64,000 bases of DNA from Hydractinia symbiolongicarpus (GCF_029227915.1 NC_079886.1:18948501-19012500), one strand, 5' to 3'; numbered from the stretch's first letter, positions 45,401 to 57,439 are shown. Translations and numbers: made by a program. The notes: generated from the sequence alone by a model not told the origin.

Positions 45401-48400
45401 AAAAAAAACACGATCATTCTGGGTCCAAATAGCTCCCTAAACTCCAAAACGAAAATTAACCCAGTATTGCTCCGAGATAGCAAAAAAAAATTTTTTTTGT
45501 TTCTAACTGCAAACAAAAGAGCACCTCAAAACGATCTATATTATCTAAAAGATTTCTGGATACAAGTTTGCCTATGTTTATTTTTTTGCAACCACCTCGC
45601 CCCAACTGATGGGTTTGACATAAAATCAGAATTAATACTCTGTCAAACCCAACCCGTTCCCAGGTTTTTTTAGGTTTTTATATTGGGATGGAATTGTAGA
45701 CTGTCATTTGATTTGATGAAAAGAATCAACCGCCCTACATCAATGACAAAAAAAGAGATTACGGGCTTCTCAAATCGTAACCCAGTTGCAGCTTCGTGTT
45801 CAGGAAAATTGTAATCTTAGGCGTTGTTAAACTTTCTTGGTTTAATTGTTTCACAAGGGGTTATTTGCCATTAATAGCCAAGATACAAGTATTTCTTAGG
45901 ATTAAAATTCTCCCTAGCTCTTATTAGTATTTTAGTTCTTCAAAGAGAAACTAAAGGTCGCACGAAGTATCTCGTTTACGAAAACATCCATCCTGTCATC
46001 TCCTAAATTTTCTGTTAAATATACATTTTTGGTTTTTTTCTCATTATAAAATCAGCCAAAAACCCAGATGTATTTTCAAAAAACACTTTATTTTAAAATA
46101 CAAAATTGCTCGAAGCTTTTCGTAACAGTGTCATTATCAAGTGGTAATGTAACATTGATAATGTAACATTACCACTTGATATTATTAATACTTGATACTA
46201 TTTTTAAATTACGTTTTTTTTCGAAAATATATATGGTTTTATTCTAATTATAATTTTAAATACATTTTCCAGGTAAAACAATCGAAGCCCCTTTAACCAA
46301 ATACAAAGTAAAACAAGGTCAATCATACAGATTTCGAGTGATTCACACCGGTACGATCTATCCACTTCGCATATCTGTTGATCAACACGACTTAACCGTA
46401 ATGGCTTCAGATGGATATGACTTAAAACCCAGGGTTGTCGAATCTTTCATTATAAACCCAGGAGAAAGATTTGATTTTCTTCTCAAAGCTGATAAATCTG
46501 ACGGTAACTATTGGATACGAGCCAACAGCATGGAGGTAAAGGAAATGGTTTTTTATCAAGTTACCAAAAATAACTGCACGAGGCTATCAAACGGGTAAAA
46601 AACAAGTGGTGCCAATAAGTGAAAGCTTGTACTACTAAAAGTTCACTTACGACATTTAGAAATTCCCATTTTTATTCCCAATACATATTGCACGCGATTT
46701 TAATCGCAAGACCATGAAAAATCAACAGGTTCAGCGGTCCTTAGTTCTTCGCCGGTCGTATATATCTTCTTCTTCTTGTTTGTTTATATTTTTTCTGATA
46801 CACGAAAATCAATATAAAAGACCCGTGTATTTTTGAATGCACTCTATGTAGTTTTTACAAGCTCGTGAGCTTGTATTAAAACGCAAATGTGTCCTACAAG
46901 AATGGAAATTTTTGCCTCTCTGAGCACCGACACGGAAGTAGTCGTGTGTTCGAATCTCATCTTGGTAACTATTTTTACTTTTTTTTTCTTTTTACTATCT
47001 CGCCCGCGAGGACGTGTTTACAGACTGACCTAACGAAAATTGAAAATTCGAGAAATTTTTTATCAATATTATTACCTATCCGAATAGCAAAATATGTCGT
47101 GTCTAACTTCAGCTTTTTATACACTTTTTTGGCGAGGTTGTTTGCGTATATCATACGTCTTGTTTTTTCTTATTTATAATAATAAATACTAAATCAATTC
47201 AAGAGAGGAGGAGAGCTGAATTTGGCCGTTTGGAATCATAGATGTATTATAGAACTTAGACATCACATGAATTTAGACACAACATGAATTATTAAAGATA
47301 TTTAATTCAAGCTTCGCATTTTATTTTATATTTCAGGCTGACGTTGCGAACCACACAGCTAAAGCTATTCTTCATTATGATGGCGCTACAGATGTTGAAC
47401 CCTCCACCACACGACGCCAATGTACCAACGCATCTTCGTGTGACGTCATCAACTGTCCATTTCGCTATTTTCCTAAGAGATATTATATCAATTGTCATTT
47501 AATATCAGACTTGCAGCAGAAAACTGAAGACGATCCTGCTCCTGAGTTTCGTGATGACAGCGAAGAACATTTTCTCAATTTTGCTTTCCCAGGCACAACT
47601 GTCACCCCTGGTGCTGTTAATGGAAGAAAGTTTGAGTTTCCTGGTGTCAACTCGCTTACTCAAACTAATGATATAGGTGATTATGATTGTGATAAACATG
47701 ACTGTGGCGAAGATAAAGTTTGTTATTGTCATTACGAATTGAAAATACCATTCAATAAGACAATTCAAATGATATGGCTCAATGTGGGAAGTAGGGGCTG
47801 GGTGGGGTCATCCCATCCATTTGCATGGCCACAGTTTTTATGTATTAAAAATGGCGTATGCGGAACAAAATAGAACAACTGGGAAACTACTGGAAAAAGG
47901 AAGATTGAAATCACCTGATATCGCATGCGATGGCGTCAAAAACTTTTGTAACGATGCAAAATGGAAAAATAAAACTTGGAAAAATGGAAACGTACCTGGA
48001 TTGAATTTGAAAAATCCTCCACGCAAAGATACTTTGATTATACCAACTGGAGGCTACGCTGTTGTTAGAATAAGATCAGACAATCCAGGAAAATGGTTCA
48101 TGCATTGTCACATTGAAGTGCACGCCCTTGACGGAATGGCAATGGTGTTAAAAGAGGCCGAAGAAAAATTTCCAACACCGCCTAAAGGTTTCCCTATTTG
48201 TCAGAACTTTTACGACGATCAATCAAGAAATATAAATTATCTACCAGAGAAAGGTATGTCTTTTTACAACCCTTGTCCTTAAGGCTCCTTTGTGCGCATC
48301 ACTCCGTCAGTCCGTCTTTTGCACCAAGTAATAACAATGCACAAAACAACAAGGCTTTATATCTGACGTCACTAATAGTAAAGTCAACCATAGCACAAAC

Positions 48401-48853
48401 TCGGTCACGGTATTTATTGGTCCCCTAAGAACCCGTAGGACGAGGTTCAGCCATTACCGTAAGAAAGACAGTAAATATTTAGCATTGTGATCTTTCTAGT
48501 AACACGTCCTGTCAATTTTTTGTCACTTTCTAACAATCCAGCAATAACAATAACAATATTTCTAACAATATGTAAACCCACTACCTAGTTTGATTTTAAT
48601 TACAATGCCCCAACTTTTCTAACAATTGTTAGCTCGCCGGCCGGCCAACCTTAAAAAACAGATTTTCGTTTTAGGAACGGCAAAGAACGACGACTGCAAA
48701 TACGACACAAAGATAATAGCCGTCGCCGTTGCATTGGCTGTATTGGTTGCTATCCAACTCGTTGTTATTGTTCTTCTATGCTGCAAAAAATCTGAAACAA
48801 AATCGCATGATGACGTCAGCATGCACTACCGCAACAACAATACCAAAAAGTAA
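42483..48853 (+). CDS. Membrane-anchored laccase-type multicopper oxidase MCO2, seven exons, ~713 aa, one frameshift
   Basis: Exons: 42483-42698 (1b; alternative 1a at 41170-41385), 43683-43940, 44589-44753, 45112-45256, 46273-46535, 47337-48253, 48675-48853. A signal peptide opens the protein. Copper blocks are HWHGLHQ, FWYHSHVG, HPIHLHGHSFY and HCHIEVHALDGM. The final exon encodes a hydrophobic span (IIAVAVALAVLVAIQLVVIV) followed by CCKK and a polar tail, so the oxidase domain would be extracellular on a type I anchor. Around 47788-47806 the sequence has one base more than needed to reach GWGHPIHLHGH in frame (GGAAGTAGGGGCTGGG against the K-G-A-G-W expected from MCO1). This is a G-rich stretch, so a base-call error is possible. 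Exon structure and phases otherwise equal MCO1. Confidence 0.87.
45311..45374. repeat. 30-bp stem hairpin in MCO2 intron 4
   Basis: 45311-45340 pairs with 45345-45374 with a single mismatch and a 4-nt loop TCAG. The stem contains GTCCATGACAGTTTA. Confidence 0.9.
46135..46181. repeat. 16-bp stem hairpin in MCO2 intron 4
   Basis: TATCAAGTGGTAATGT (46135-46150) pairs exactly with ACATTACCACTTGATA (46166-46181) across a 15-nt loop. Confidence 0.8.
46857..47165 (-). repeat. ~307-bp repeat, copy 2, in MCO2 intron 5
   Basis: Reverse-oriented near-identical copy of 39887-40193. Here the plus strand shows GTGTTCGAATCTC (B-box-like) near 46945. Only scattered substitutions and small indels separate the two copies. 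Confidence 0.8.
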
Positions 48854-48990
48854 AAACGAACCGAGAAATACCTTTCTTTCTACACGTTGCTGTGAGATTA
48901 TGGTATTCTATATGAATTAGTATCATTTGACAACACTTCATTCATATTTTTAGCGTTTTTACGAAAGTCCATGTAGGCATGTTTTATAAA

Positions 48991-49051
48991 GGGCCTCGTA
49001 CGCGTTTCATCCTCATATCAAAAAACGCTACAGGCCCTGGGATCGAGGTTG
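48991..49051. mobile_element. CAACCTCGTCCCCAGG MITE, short copy i
   Basis: GGGCCTCGTACG at the left and GCCCTGGGATCGAGGTTG at the right. A further end (CCTCGTTTCCAGGGC) begins near 49084. Confidence 0.5.
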
Positions 49052-49763
49052 AATAAGAATAATTTTTAGAAGATAAGAAACTCTTCTATGGCTATCCTCG
49101 TTTCCAGGGCTTTTTGCGTTTTTGATAAGAAGAAAGGCGAAAATTTCTCTCATAATATTATTATTACTATTGCATCATGAGCAGGTATGGTGTCAGTTAC
49201 ATATTGACAAACTACGTGCATGTATGATTGTCCGTGTGGACACCACAAGAGCGGACAATTTGCTATGCTCTCGATTGCGAAATGAAGTGCATCATACACA
49301 GTAGATAAAAAATTTGAATGTCAAAATAAAAAGGTAATCTCGTCATAACCGACAAAACTTCAGTAACAAAAATATTTGTAAAATCTGTTTTGATCAAATA
49401 TTTTGTCTCCATGTCAGCAAATAATAACTTAAAACGGTATTCTTAGAAATTAACGTAATACGTAATCTAGTTATCCCGAACTTTCTGTCTGTTATTTGAT
49501 CCCTTCAGCACGAACCCCGTTTAAAATCTCAAAATTTTTCCCCGATTAGAAATTTTTCAATTTATTTATTTTAATCAAATCTTTTAAGCGGAGGTTGAAT
49601 CCGGAACTTATTTGTTGTCGATATCTATAATACCTTAAAAGCCTAAATTTTTGTCGGTTGACAAAAATAAGAGCGATGATATATCGTATTGACTCGATTA
49701 TTCCCGCAGCAGGATTAGTGTTTCAACGTTAGAAATAAAGACGGATCTACTAAAGAGGTGAGA

Positions 49764-49939
49764 ACATTAGAGAAACGGGATTATTTTTTCATAGCATGAG
49801 AATCAGGATATTAGAGAAACCGGATTATTTTTTCATAGCATGAGAATCAGGATATTAGAGAAACGGGATTATTTTTGCATAGCATGAGAATCAGGATATT
49901 AGAGAAACCGGATTATTTTTTCACAGCGTGAGAATCAGA
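49764..49939. repeat. Four-unit, 44-bp tandem repeat
   Basis: Units read ATTAGAGAAACSGGATTATT...CATAGCATGAGAATCAGG. The variable base alternates CGGG, CCGG, CGGG, CCGG, so the true higher-order unit is 88 bp. Confidence 0.9.
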
Positions 49940-50470
49940 GTATTATTATTTTCAACGAAAGAACTCAGTAAATTATCACAGATGTGCGATATGTAAAAAT
50001 ATATAAAAAGACATGTAGGCTTTGCACAAATCTGTTCTGTAAAATAACAATTTTTAACTTTTGATTTAAATTCTAACAATTTAATTCTAAAATTGCTGTA
50101 GGATCCTATTCACACTGTCATGCAACAGAAATATCGGAAAATATAGGTACGGTATAAACTCAATCGAAATATACAGCAATTTTATTCTCTCACAATTTTG
50201 CTTTTACAAAAATCGCAAACAAAAGCGTGATGATTCAAGTTGCTTCTTGTTCACTTTTCAAGAAAAGCGATGATTTTATTTTCCACTAAAAAAATACAAG
50301 GAAATAAGAAGCTCGATTGAAGCCATTTAGTGAAAAAAACTATCCAAATACAATAATTTTATGATCGATAACAAAGTCTTCTTGAAGATAAACTCTTCTC
50401 CTATGATGTCATTATACCCTCTCCTTCTGTGGCGATATACAAATCTCCCTTTAAAATGTGCACGCTCCTA

Positions 50471-53069
50471 TCATCTTCGATTCTTTTTCTCGATTTCTTT
50501 CCTCAAATTGTCTAAAAATCGCCTCAATACTCGGGTGGCCATCATTGATGAGGAGTGCTGACCTCGATTATGCATTTGTTGTTGAGCCTCTTTTGTTGTA
50601 GTAAATTTGTCCAAGGATTTTTGACCTAAAGTGCAAGTAATTTAAAAGAAAATGTTTTGGTAGTTTGGAATAGTGTAAAATTTTACCAAGATCAAAACAA
50701 GTATACTAAAGCTACATTTCTTGACATTTTACCAATAGGACACGTTTTTAACCGCAGTTACCAGATATTCTTAAGGCTGAAACAATAAACTGGGGGTCTA
50801 CTGTTGGCCCAGTTGCTTTTCCTGACATCACTTCTAGCTTCCAGCCTGAATATTGAAGAACACATTCTCTACTAGAGTGTGTTGTTAGGTGGATATTTTT
50901 TAATTTCTGATAACAGTCAAGAAAATAGGGTCAGGCTTTTCAAGCTCTCATAATAACTTTGCATAAAGTTTTTCATAATGGTATCATAATGGCAGGGTAT
51001 CAATTGTTAGGAGCGGAAGGGCGTGATACATAATACAAAAACGAACTGATGAAGGGAAAGAAGAAGAGCGTAAAACTCAAAATTTTTTACAGAACAACAA
51101 TTTAGGGAAGACCACTGACTTTCATTCTAGAGAAATTCAGAGATTTGGCAAAATTTTTTCCACATAAAATTTTGGATTTCACCATTTTTTTTTTTATGTC
51201 CATCTTTTTGATTTTGATTTTTTCATCGCATAAATTAATTCAGTAACTGTTACATATTTTGTCCCATAAATTATCTGTCAGGGTTCTTAGCCAAACCTTA
51301 GAAATAAATTCCCTGATGTTTTTAAAGCATGGCCAGAATCAGTTACTTTTCACTTCTTTTTAAAAGCAAATTCGGAATTATTTTAAAAGAGTCAGTTGGT
51401 TCGACAAAAGCAGAAATTTCCATGGCAAAAAAATATGGTGAACAGCTTTAATAGCATGAAAACTAAAAACAGCCAAGTTTTTCTTTAACTCTTCAGAGTT
51501 TCAAGGACCTTCCAGGGGTAGTAGCAACCCTGCATGCTAAGTCATTTTTCCTGATTTATTCATCTAAGTGGAATAAACAAAGGACCAACTCGGACAAAAG
51601 TTAGGAGAAAACCGGAGCGTTGCCACTCTTTCAATAAAGTCAAATTTGAGGAGATTTAAAGATTTTCAATATTTTTGTGGGGAAAATTAGCGCAATTTTC
51701 AAACAAAAGGAGCATTTTTGAGCACATTTTTCATTTTTTTTTAAAGAAGTTGAGAAAGGTAACGCTACAAGTGAAGAACAAATGTAACTATGTAGCATTT
51801 CTAAATTTTAAAAACTCTACTTTTGCAGGAGATTTGAGGAGTTTTCAGAGGACTTTTCAAAATTGACAAGAAGAGGGAAATTTTGAGAAGGCATGGCAAG
51901 CAATGCTCAACAAAATTACTCACCAGCATGTGTAGCTTTGATGTAAGTTTGATGTGTAAGTTCAGCAAGACGACGAATCACGTAACTGTTTGCCAACTAA
52001 AAAAAATCCTTGATCACTCTTTGTTTTGGTATAAAGAACTAGTATTTTAAAGTAAAATTTATATTGGTTAACCAGTTGCAAAAATAATATCAAAGTTGCA
52101 GTATTTAATAGGTCTTTTATTAGGACTTTTATGTTTTTTTAAGGCAATGTGCAAAGAATTAGATAGATACAAATTTGACAATAATAAAAAATGATTAAAA
52201 TTTACATAAAATGATAACTTGATGTGCTGATCCTGGACTACTAGAATACTGCCTAACCACGAATAATATATATGTATATGATTTTATTTTCAACGCTGTC
52301 TAAAACTTTTTGTTTTGTGTGTTTACTTTTGGCTGCTCTATATTTATGATCATGGACAATCACACCAATCAGAATTTTATATTTTGCAGTTATGTTAGGT
52401 GAAAGAAGAAATGATCACGAGCAAAAATAACTTTCAGCAACCTTGAGTGAAAATTGCAAGGAAGTTAATATCTGTCTAGATTCTTTTATTTAAAAATTTA
52501 GTCTCAGGTTGTTCTTATTTTGGCTTAAATTTTGTTCTAATTTTTTGCAAAATCTGAGACCTGTGGTCTTATTTAATTGTTTTCATAAAAGTGCGGACGT
52601 CAACTTTTTTAATGTGATAAAAATCATATTTTTAGCTATATTTGAAATGTGAAAAATGATCAGATTGAGAGAAAAGTTGTGACATATGGGCAGACGAACA
52701 GACGACCCTAATTCATAGGTGACTTTACTATAGCATATGACCAATAACTGATTTAATCCTCAAAATATAAAACCTTTAAATAAGAAAGTGTTACCAAAGG
52801 CAGGTGTAAGGTTTACAATACATGAAACCATAATGATTGTGTTAAATAACTTATGCAAATAACAATAACTTGGAAATAAAAATAAGGTCAAAAACACACA
52901 AGAGATTAATGAAGAAAAGACACAATATACTTGAAATACATACCCTGCCCACTAATTCCTCATTTGCCAAGAATCTAAACAAAGTCCATTAATTTATAAT
53001 GTGAAAAAAGAATGCAATAAAAAAGCAAGGGTGGGAGAATACTAACCTGGCCAATGTTCTTAATGGCAT
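50471..53069 (-). CDS. NCBP2AS2-like small protein, four exons, 93 aa
   Basis: Exons: 53069-53047 (23 nt), 52974-52944 (31 nt), 51996-51924, 50625-50471. GT-AG junctions and phases give exactly 94 codons. The protein starts MPLRTLARFLANEELVGRL, continues VIRRLAELTHQTYIKA and ends RVLRRFLDNLRKEIEKKNRR. Human NCBP2AS2 (99 aa) has the same plan: an N-terminal LRRLLA...LVERLSES, then PIRRAAQLT, then a basic C-terminal helix. The human protein is a conserved microprotein with no enzymatic fold. An upstream ATG five bases before the main start opens a four-codon frame (ATGACATGCCATTAA) overlapping it, which could lower translation. Recognition rests on recalled similarity of a short sequence. Confidence 0.62.
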
Positions 53070-54201
53070 GTCATCTACTTGTTATCCTAGTTTTCACGTT
53101 AATTTCTTTATTCTAAAAGAAGATATGTTATATATGGTAAAGTATTGGCAAGTTTGTGAGTATCAATTTGAAATAAAAATGTGAACCAATGGAGGCACTT
53201 TAAACATGATCTTGAATGTTAGCTACATAATATAGTAGGTAAACCAACTGCAATTTGACTTTTCATAAATAAAGGCTACATTTTATGGCCTGTTGATTTT
53301 TCACATTTTTTCTGCACTAGCACGAAAAAATTGCACAAAACGAAAGCATTATAACACGAGTATTAGGAAGCTAAAAATACTTTTTAGGGAAGATTGAGGA
53401 AAACTGTTTTTAAATAGCACTTTTAAGAATTTTTATGATTGCTGACACCAAAAAAAACTATATATACTATTTCCTACTCTAAAAAGCCTATTTTAACAAG
53501 AATTACTTTATATATATATATATACCCCTCAGTGGCTCCCAGTAGAAAAAATCTGAAACCTGTGTAAAAGCTGAAAGATTATTCTGGACACTGCCACTAT
53601 AAATATACATTTATTATTATTATAAGGGCCTCAATTAACTACGTTTTCTCTTAAGTTGTCCTGCACCTTTTCTCAGGAATATTGCTTTGCTGTAAAAACC
53701 ATGAGCTTTTTTAACGTTTGCATTTCTCAGGGTAAGCCCTTTTTGCTTTAACAAGTGCATGTCAGACAAAAAGATATGGGTGCTAGTAGTAGTATTTATT
53801 CCGTGTGAGATAACTGTATATATTACATTAAATAAATACCTACGGGGAGACCATCAGATAGTATAAATACTAATGTAGGTGATGGCCACCTATATAAGAT
53901 CAAACGATTGCAATAAGCAGTATGACACTACAAAAAAAAAATTTTTTAGTAAAATCTTTTTTATGCAGTGGAGAGATTAGTGTTATAGCAATCCAGAATA
54001 TAAGATTTGCAGATTTTTTTTAGTTGTTTTAGAGTGAGAGATGATAATTATTAAAACCCACTAACCTTTTGTTTTCTATAAGACTTTTTAATGAAATCCA
54101 ACAGCTTCTCTTGCTTTCTAATATTCTTCCTTGCTCAATAATACTTTCATCCAATACTCATATGCAATCTTTCTTGTATAACCCAACACCTTCAGCTATA
54201 T
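53070..54201. other. Intergenic, no gene seen
   Basis: AT-rich sequence upstream of the NCBP2AS2-like gene, with a TA microsatellite near 53508. No CBP20/NCBP2-like RRM exon, which neighbours this gene in vertebrates, was recognised here. Confidence 0.4.
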
Positions 54202-54987
54202 TTACGGGGTCAGTGATATTGTCTTACTCTTTGTTCTATATGATAATAAATACATGTTAACAAGAGAGGCTAGGTCATATTGGTGAAAGTGTTGTAGGAT
54301 ATTGTTCCAATTAATAATAGATTGGTAACGGATAGATTTGAGACCAAATGAGGTAGTCCTAACAGAAGGTCTAGCTAGAAGTTTAATGGATTTACTTCTT
54401 GTCGAATGATTAGATGAATGGCAGACCAATTTAAAAATATCCCAAATATTACCTGGAGAATGCAGATTTATAATATTAAAGTTAAAATAATGTTGAGAAA
54501 TTTTATAAGATCTGAAAGAGTAAGAATATTAAGATTAAGAAAAATAGGATTTGATGGTGAGTTAAAATTAGAAAAAGTAATGATTCGAAGAGCAGCTTTT
54601 TCATCATCATCATATCATCATTATTCTCGACTTAACGTCCGTTTTCTATGCTAGCATGGGTTGGACGGGGTATATTAATGACCCTCTCCATTTCATTTTT
54701 TGTAAGCGAAAAATTCTACACGACTTTGAAGTGAGACCCCACACTTGCGGACTATAAGAAATATGAGAAGAAAAAAATGCATGGTAAATTGAAAGTAGGA
54801 TATCCTTAGGCACATAATATCTTAGTTTGCAATGAGCTCCATCTGTTTTTCTTAATTTATTGCCAATATAAGAGCAGGAGGTTATAAGGACAGACTTGAA
54901 ACAGAGGAAGTTGAGTTTAGATCTAACACAGTCTAGATCAGATTGGAAGAGGGTCATTAATATACCCCGTCCAACCCATGCTAGCAT
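54202..54987 (-). mobile_element. LINE reverse-transcriptase 3' relic
   Basis: Three conceptual pieces on the minus strand match the C-terminal RT region of non-LTR elements in order. They are KLRYYVPKDILLSIYHAF with ISYSPQVWG (thumb region), then ALRIITFSNFNSPSNPIF, then RTTSFGLKSIRYQSIINWNN. Stops and a frameshift separate them, and the middle is interrupted at 54617-54686 by the left arm of an inverted repeat. Dead copy. Confidence 0.75.
54617..54686 (+). repeat. Left arm of 70-bp inverted repeat inside LINE relic
   Basis: CTTAACGTCCGTTTTCTATG then CTAGCATGGGTTGGACGGGG and TATATTAATGACCCTC. The inverse occurs at 54949-55018 with very few changes. Both outer ends border ATCATC/GATGAT triplet runs. 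Confidence 0.88.
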
Positions 54988-55018
54988 GGGAAACGGACGT
55001 TAAGCCGAGAATGATGAT
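54949..55018 (-). repeat. Right arm of 70-bp inverted repeat
   Basis: GAGGGTCATTAATATACCCC, CATGCTAGCATGGG, ACGGACGTTAAGCCGAGA, followed by a GAT-triplet run to about 55033. Confidence 0.88.
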
Positions 55019-56394
55019 GATGATGATGATGAGATATGTGAAAATCTAGGTGAGGTGAGGTCCTTTTCAGTCTGTTTCTTCACACAAAGGTATCATTACG
55101 ACTTTATGCAACATATGTCCATGAGAAGTTATTCATCTACACTTGATAATTGTTTAAAGCCTCAACAATGTTTTCGTAGAAAGAAATGGGCTTAAAAAGA
55201 CCTCTTTGCAGCAAGCTCCCACATCCCACATCCTTCTGCTTGCCACACAGTTATTAGAGCCAGAAGGGCTTACCGCGAAAAAAGCAAACATTCAAAAAGG
55301 CTAATGTATAAAAATTAAAAAATCTTCAAACTTACAATAAAACCTGTTCTAATAATCATATAGTACTTAAAATTTCATATTTTTTCCCAAAAAGTTAGGT
55401 TATTATTTTGTCTATAAAAATTCCAAAAAGTTGGCTTTGTACCCACTTTCTTTATCTCTCCTGTTATTTCTCGATTTTCCGTTTGCCAGATGCGAAAGAC
55501 AGAATAAATGTCCAAATTTGCAAATTTTTGAAATAAAATAAATATATAGTTTGCAGTATCAAATAATGCATAAAACACACATATCTTTTATGCTCAAATT
55601 AATTTTACAAACTCGATGTTCTTTTGACAAAATTTAAATTTGTTTGCACAATTCTCTTACAAGGAAGAAAATTTGTCCATTAATTTATTTATTGACCTTT
55701 TATGGGTGGTAAGTGGGAATTTTCTTCTTATAAATTTACTTAATATTATTAGTAAATTTTGCTTGCAACATGCGACAATGCTTCGCAACCTTTTTTAATT
55801 TCCAGTTTTCTTTGAAAGATTTTTATTTTCTCTTTAAAAATATTTGCTGCTGCAGTAAAAAATATGCCCTTCCCCCGTGGTTTTACGCAATGACTTATAA
55901 CCTAAGCGTCGCATTTCTATTTTTTCTTTTAAAAAATTCGGTCACCCCCCAATATAAAAAATACGGTTCCCATAGTTAAAATAGCCGGCCTATTTAAAAA
56001 ATTCGGTTCTCCCTATTCAGTGTGACATGTAAAAGATACGGTTCCCCATATTTAAAAAATTTGGTTTCCCTATTTAGAAAAAATGCTGTTTGTCCCGTGA
56101 ACTTATCCTGAGGGTTGTGTTAGGCGCTCAACGATATCCATATCATAATTACGGCAGGAAAGTGCTCATACTCAGTCTAACATTAATAAACCAGCCGTTT
56201 CAACAGGAAGTTCTACGGCGTATTACTGATTTATTACAGTCCTATACGGGACGGAAAAAGAAAAATATGAAAGTGGAAAAATAAGTTCAAGTTTGTAAAC
56301 ACCACTTTTTTGAAAACTAAATGAAAAGAATTTTAGCCTGGTAAAACTCTTTGGAAGAAAATACAAATTATTATTATTATTCCGAATATTTATA
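55019..56394. other. Intergenic, no gene seen
   Basis: Contains TAAAAAATTCGGTTC/CCC-type short repeats between 55930 and 56090. No exon-like frame with convincing signals. Confidence 0.4.
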
Positions 56395-56613
56395 CAGGGT
56401 ATAGCCACTTCAGTGTTAAAAACACTGTTATCAATGTGGATCCTGTGTTCGAAATGTGAGTATACACCGGCATTACCTACCCAATTTCCCTCGCATGGCA
56501 TGGGTTGACCCGTAATTGTAGTAAAGACACTTTAAACATGCCCGCGCTGTGGACCGAACCACGGACCTTGTGATTACGAAGCGAACTCATAACCACAAGG
56601 CACTACAATCTAG
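56395..56613 (-). repeat. tRNA-derived SINE (family B)
   Basis: On the minus strand the head reads GCCTTGTGGTTATGAGTTCG, then CTTCGTAATC (anticodon-loop-like), ACAAGGTCCGTGGTTCGGTCC (T-arm with B box) and a body with GGGTCAACCCATGCC. Its body is unlike family A, so it is a second SINE family. Confidence 0.65.
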
Positions 56614-57439
56614 CTTTATAAAATTTTAGATCACGAAAAAAATAACAAACGACCATTGTAGCTTGTTGAAACTGGCAAAACCAACTAAAATTAAAATATT
56701 AATTCAAAATGATTTATTTGTAAAAATAATAGGTTTTTGTACCTTCTGTACCGTTCAACAGGGTAGTTCTGTTATTAACACTCCAAAAACTAATAATTAA
56801 CGTACCGCTACGCTAGACTAGGTACCCTTCCGTGCTTCACTAGTCTCAATAGCAAAAACGGCGACAAAAAAAGAAGCCCATTTTAAAATTATGCCGGCTA
56901 AAGCCGTATAGAACAAAAACATCATTTTACCAGTTGCGCTTGTGATTGAGATTTTGTAGACGTTTCGTAATTACGAATCTCTTGAAAAAAGGATAAATGA
57001 TTACCAAAGTAGTAATTTTATTGACCTTTAAAAACGAGATTCAAGGACTGTACGACGAATGTGAAATAATTCCTTCCTGGTTTTCAGGACAGTACTTGAC
57101 CACATGATTCAATATCGGGTATCGCGGTACTTGACAACAACGTTGACAGCACCCCATAGTTCGTATTCATGTCGATGACGAATTTTGGGAACTTATGGAG
57201 GAACTTATTGCTTTTTAAATTTAAAAATTTAAATTTAAAATAACAGCAAAAAAAACATACTTGTTCGATTATTTCCTAATTGCACTCGTAAACGTGCGAT
57301 TACATGTACTAATTTTTTAAATGAAAATTATCTTTATGACTGAACACATTATTTTTAAGAACTTCTTTATTTAATACAAAATTCCTCTTCTACAGGCTCG
57401 AAAAAGGCTGTATCGATGAAAAAAATTCCCAGTTCCGCG

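Larger units (their letters stand above)
48854..50470. other. Intergenic, no gene seen
   Basis: Holds the MCO2 3' end, a short MITE copy at 48991-49051, another MITE half near 49085 and a 44-bp tandem repeat at 49764-49939. Nothing coding was recognised. Confidence 0.45.

Noticed and set aside
55770-56284. Short plus-strand open frames near 55.8-56.3 kb
   Set aside because: Low-complexity, Phe/Leu-rich chance translations without splice logic or domain motifs.
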